From positions 1 through 16,713 of the forward strand of contig JAHKKJ010000015.1 in the NCBI GenBank assembly GCA_020027655.1: 16,713 nt of DNA, read 5' to 3'. The notes beneath the pieces are model-generated. The model did not search any database, was not told the origin of the DNA, and was given only the letters and a program-made list of their open reading frames with translations. Shown in pieces: positions 13,758 through 16,713 of the stretch. The stretch comes from Deltaproteobacteria bacterium (GTDB lineage Bacteria; Desulfobacterota; Binatia; UBA9968). Numbering within the stretch: the first letter of the stretch is position 1; each line of letters begins with the position of its first letter. A program made the translations under genes and the position numbers.

Positions 13758-14591
13758 ATGATGCGAAAAGGAGCAAGCCCACTTGTAGATGAGCGATTTT
13801 TCTCGCCTGACATGATGATCTGGCGGGTGGACCGCGAGATGGTTTTGCTCGCGGCGGGGGGACGCGCGCTTCTGATGCAACTGGCGCATCCAAAGGTCGC
13901 CGCTGGCGTCGCCGAACACAGTCACTTCAAAGGCGACCCTCTTGGGCGCCTGCGCCGGACCATGAGCGCGATGTGGTCGATCGGTTTCGACGAGGCGTCG
14001 GAGGCTCGCGCTTCGCTGGAACAGGTGAAAAGTGTCCACCGAACAATTCATGGAATCGCTTCGCCGGCAGAGTCATTGTCTTTCGGAACTCCGTATGACG
14101 CTCTCGATGTGGAACTTTTGCTGTGGGTGCACGCCACACTGATCGATTCAGCGATGGTTGCTTATGACATTTTCGTCAAGCCGTTGGCGCCGGATGAAAA
14201 GTCGCGCTATTACGATGACTCTAAAAAGCTCGCCTATTTGTTTGAAATCCCCGAAACAATTCTTCCGTCGTCGCTGGTAGACTTCGATGGCTACATGGAT
14301 CAAATGCTCAGGGGAGGCGAGATCGCCATTGGATCTACCGCGCGCGCACTCGCCCAAGAAATTCTCTTTCCTCGCCCGTGGATTTTGAGGCCGGCGGGGC
14401 CTTTGTTCCGTCTCATTACCGCGGGATTGCTGCCGGAACGATTGCGGGTAGGCTATGGGGTTGGCTGGAACAAACGTAAAGAGAGAATATTTTGGTTGAT
14501 TGCGAAATGGATCCGACGCTTGCTACCGCTCGTCCCTGGACCGTTGCGCATCGTCCCCAACGCTCGCGCCGCGGAAAAGCGATATTTGTAA
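13758..14591 (+). CDS. DUF2236 / MpaB-like oxygenase-family protein
   Basis: 277 residues. The family pattern is clear: FSPDMMIWRVDREMVLLAAGG, then LLMQLAHPKVAAGVAEHS with histidines (H44, H55 and nearby) that bind haem in rubber oxygenase (Lcp) and are expected in MpaB-type proteins. This is followed by WSIGFDEASEARASLEQVKSVH, a YDALDVELLLWVHATL helix and FVKPLAPDEKSRYY. The fold is all-alpha. Characterised relatives cleave isoprenoid double bonds oxidatively, but most members have no known substrate. The ATG at 13758 is used; a second ATG follows immediately. The end converges on argC after 30 bp. Confidence 0.85.
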   Translation: MMRKGASPLVDERFFSPDMMIWRVDREMVLLAAGGRALLMQLAHPKVAAGVAEHSHFKGDPLGRLRRTMSAMWSIGFDEASEARASLEQVKSVHRTIHGIASPAESLSFGTPYDALDVELLLWVHATLIDSAMVAYDIFVKPLAPDEKSRYYDDSKKLAYLFEIPETILPSSLVDFDGYMDQMLRGGEIAIGSTARALAQEILFPRPWILRPAGPLFRLITAGLLPERLRVGYGVGWNKRKERIFWLIAKWIRRLLPLVPGPLRIVPNARAAEKRYL

Positions 14592-14621
14592 CGCCGATTT
14601 TGCAGCAGTTTTTGGCTCGTT

Positions 14622-15578
14622 TTACGTAGGTAGCCCCATTCCTTCAGGAACGCCAAGCATCAAGTTCAGACATTGAATTGCCACTCCGGCCGCGCCTTTG
14701 CCGAGGTTGTCCAGCCGTGCCATGAGCACGACGTGGCCTGATGCGTGGGGAAGAACACGAAGTGAAATACGATTCGTATCGTTGTGTGCTTGGGGATCGA
14801 AGGTAAACTCCTCGGCTTCGCTTGGATCGGCCAGTGGCTCGACCTGCACAAACGCTTCCTTCTCGTATCGCGACACCAGGGTTTCCCACATTGCTTTTCC
14901 GGTGCCCGACTTGGGCAGCGCTTTGGCCGGAATCATGATCTGTACCCGCATGCCGCATCGAAAGGGCCCTACCGCAGGTAGGAACTGTGGTTCAATGCTG
15001 AGCCCGCCGTAGCGGATGATCTCCGGAATATGCTTGTGCAGTTTCGTAATGCTGTACGGCGCCTCGTGGAGCAGCTGGCGCAAGCCCCGTTTTGGGTCTT
15101 CCCAACGCTCGATCATCGAACGGCCTCCGCCCGAGTAACCCGAGAGCGCATGGATTGAAAAAGCCGTATCGGGAGCTACTAACCCGGCATCGACCAGCGG
15201 CCGCACGAGCAAAATCACGGCGGAGGAATAACAACCAGGATTTGCCACTCTTTTGGCGCGCGCGATGCGCTCTCGCTGCCCAGCCATCAATTCGGGCAGG
15301 CCGTACACCCAACCATCGGTCACGCGGTGTGCGGTACTGGCATCGAGGATCCGGACCGAAGAGTCGGCAACCCAAGACGCGGCTTCCTTCGCCGCATCAT
15401 CGGGGAGGCAGAGGAGCACAATGGTTGCCTCGCGGAGCGCTCGCTGGCGCGCTGCGGGGTCCTTACGCAGCTCTTCGGGAAGATTGACTAACTCGAGATC
15501 ATCCCGGCTCTGAAGCCAGTCGCGGATCCGAAGCGCCGTGGTTCCTGCCTGACCGTCGATGTATAGTTTGGGTCGCAT
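14622..15578 (-). CDS. argC: N-acetyl-gamma-glutamyl-phosphate reductase (type 2)
   Basis: 318 residues from ATG 15578, which opens directly with MRPKLYIDGQAGTTALRIRDWL. The upstream frame adds 20 residues with no family support. The enzyme reduces N-acetyl-glutamyl phosphate with NADPH in arginine synthesis (cytoplasm). The glycine-rich nucleotide-binding segment is DGQAGTTA. The catalytic cysteine is C116 in VANPGCYSSA, and the HKHIPEI segment carries the expected histidine. The compact N-terminus and overall length mark the type 2 form. No other arginine gene lies nearby, so it is scattered from the pathway. It stands between an oxygenase-like gene and a Rieske gene with no functional link. 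Confidence 0.95.
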   Translation of the reverse strand: MRPKLYIDGQAGTTALRIRDWLQSRDDLELVNLPEELRKDPAARQRALREATIVLLCLPDDAAKEAASWVADSSVRILDASTAHRVTDGWVYGLPELMAGQRERIARAKRVANPGCYSSAVILLVRPLVDAGLVAPDTAFSIHALSGYSGGGRSMIERWEDPKRGLRQLLHEAPYSITKLHKHIPEIIRYGGLSIEPQFLPAVGPFRCGMRVQIMIPAKALPKSGTGKAMWETLVSRYEKEAFVQVEPLADPSEAEEFTFDPQAHNDTNRISLRVLPHASGHVVLMARLDNLGKGAAGVAIQCLNLMLGVPEGMGLPT

Positions 15579-15682
15579 TCTAGCTTTTCTCTCAGCGGAA
15601 TTAGGAAAGATTCTACGCCGATTTGTACAGCTTAGCAAAAGTTAGGAAGGGAGAATCAGAAAAGAAAAGCTTAGCCAAACGA

Positions 15683-16713
15683 CTACTGTAGGTAAGAGCC
15701 ATCGCTCAACAGGCCGCTTTTTAGATCAGCATAGAGCAGTCTGTGAAAGAGATGTTCCCCGGCTTCGCGCCGAACCGATAGCCGCCCGGCCGTATAAGCG
15801 CGAGAGACGAGGCCGCACTGGACGGATTCGCAGATCGCCACGTCCTCGGCTTGAATCCGCTCGCTTACGGCGATGCTCGCGAGGTTGCGCTCCCGCGATG
15901 TCTTCGAAGTATCCGCAAAGTAGAAGTCGAAGATGACTTCCGTCCGGTCGACTCCGCGTGGACACACGAGGTTGGTGTCCATCACACCCTCGTACCAGTT
16001 GATCATTAGGTTAGGGTAGATCCAGTAATAGAGAGCTCGGTCGCCCTTGCGGACCGTGGCTGTTTGATTGTCGGCTTTTTCCGTCAAGATCGGGCTCGAC
16101 TGGAGACAGAAGCGCTTGCCGGTTTCGATCGTGTACTTGGTAGGATCGAGAACGCTGTTCAGCCCGCCGTGAATATGTGGCACGTGATAACCACCGTCGA
16201 GGTAATTATCGACAAAAACCTTCCAATTGCAGTTCAACGTATAAATCCGTCGCTCCGTCCAGTGAAGTTTTTCAAGGTTCAATTGGCGAATCTGTTGAGT
16301 TAGATCGACACCCAAAAAGTCTTCCAGGGATGGACCTTCAGGCGAAAGCTTTACAAATACTCGGCCTTCCCATATCGCGGCGTGAATGGGTATCAGTCCG
16401 TTCGCGGACCGATCGAAGTTGCGAACCCCAGCAAACTCCGGTGTTACAATGAGAGCACCGTCCAAATTGTACGTCCAGCCATGGTAAGGACAGCGGAGCG
16501 TTTGAGTTCTTCCTTCAGCATTCGGCGCCACCGTAGCAGCGTGGTGACGGCAGACATTGAAGAATCCGCGCAAAATACCGTCATTACCCCGAATGACTAA
16601 AATTGGCTCTCTGGCCAGTTCGCCAGAGATGTACTGGCCCGGCTCCCGAACTTGGTCGGCGCGCCCGACCACCTGCCACGAGCGCGCGAAAACCGTGCTT
16701 CGTTCTAATTCAA
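15683..16713 (-). CDS. Rieske non-haem iron oxygenase, alpha subunit (5' end outside window)
   Basis: The frame continues to the window edge, adding ELERSTVFARSWQVVGRADQ before the GTG at 16672, so that GTG is internal and the N-terminus is missing. The Rieske cluster motif is complete: CRHH in FFNVCRHHAATV, then CPYHGWTY, giving Cys-His and Cys-His ligands. The catalytic iron site is in VDNYLDGGYHVPHIHGG, with the two histidines and a bridging Asp nearby, and a later acidic residue (EDVAICESVQ) completing the triad. Such proteins hydroxylate or demethylate aromatic acids, quaternary amines such as choline or carnitine, or other substrates with a separate reductase. The substrate is unknown, and the 104 bp before argC hold nothing recognisable. 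Confidence 0.93.
   Translation of the reverse strand, partial: ELERSTVFARSWQVVGRADQVREPGQYISGELAREPILVIRGNDGILRGFFNVCRHHAATVAPNAEGRTQTLRCPYHGWTYNLDGALIVTPEFAGVRNFDRSANGLIPIHAAIWEGRVFVKLSPEGPSLEDFLGVDLTQQIRQLNLEKLHWTERRIYTLNCNWKVFVDNYLDGGYHVPHIHGGLNSVLDPTKYTIETGKRFCLQSSPILTEKADNQTATVRKGDRALYYWIYPNLMINWYEGVMDTNLVCPRGVDRTEVIFDFYFADTSKTSRERNLASIAVSERIQAEDVAICESVQCGLVSRAYTAGRLSVRREAGEHLFHRLLYADLKSGLLSDGSYLQ

Overview
The window is 16.7 kb of bacterial chromosome with about 15 real protein genes on both strands, no rRNA or tRNA, and no phage, transposase or CRISPR. Base composition is moderate by eye. The gene mix is typical of uncultured soil or groundwater lineages around Desulfobacterota, Binatota, Rokubacteria (Methylomirabilota) or Tectomicrobia: NMT1/TauA-type and iron-type ABC binding proteins, a Rieske oxygenase, an MpaB-type protein, and many small exported proteins. 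This placement is inference, because no marker gene is present.

Layout. 1-1165: a lone CheY-like receiver and, downstream on the same strand, a class I methyltransferase with a lipoprotein signal. 1422-2621 (-): an unrecognised exported protein built from regularly spaced cysteine pairs. 2841-5121 (+): a run of cell-envelope genes comprising a DUF3108 protein, an exported M48 metalloprotease, a glycine-zipper lipoprotein and a possible 40-residue membrane peptide. It ends in a candidate terminator and faces a convergent NMT1-like binding protein (5152-6147, -). 6247-6376: a 130-bp nested palindrome. 6421-7653 (-): a DUF488 gene followed by a FrnE/DsbA-family oxidoreductase. 7733-8932 (+): an MFS transporter. 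9022-12123 (+): an iron-type ABC binding protein and a fused double permease, without an ATPase. 12281-12940 (+): an exported DsbA-like protein. 13036-13494 (-): a histidine phosphatase. 13758-14591 (+): a DUF2236/MpaB-like protein. 14622-15578 (-): type 2 argC. 15683 to the window end (-): a Rieske oxygenase alpha subunit whose N-terminus lies outside the window.

The most important observation is the FrnE gene. A naive open reading frame begins at 6879 and lacks the thioredoxin-fold active site. The true frame starts at ATG 7023 behind a strong ribosome binding site and has one in-frame TGA (6979-6981), exactly where the first cysteine of the catalytic CPWC motif belongs. A hairpin with the geometry of a bacterial SECIS element follows it. 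The gene is therefore very probably a selenoprotein with a U-P-W-C active site, and automated annotation would truncate it. A second DsbA-like protein 5 kb away keeps ordinary cysteines (C-S-F-C) and is exported, so the two probably work in different compartments.

Other points of interest are three unrelated intergenic palindromes, the cysteine-pair repeat protein, the lipoprotein methyltransferase, and an AT-richer patch around the histidine phosphatase. Several starts were moved inward from the longest reading frame because a ribosome binding site or signal peptide favours the internal codon.
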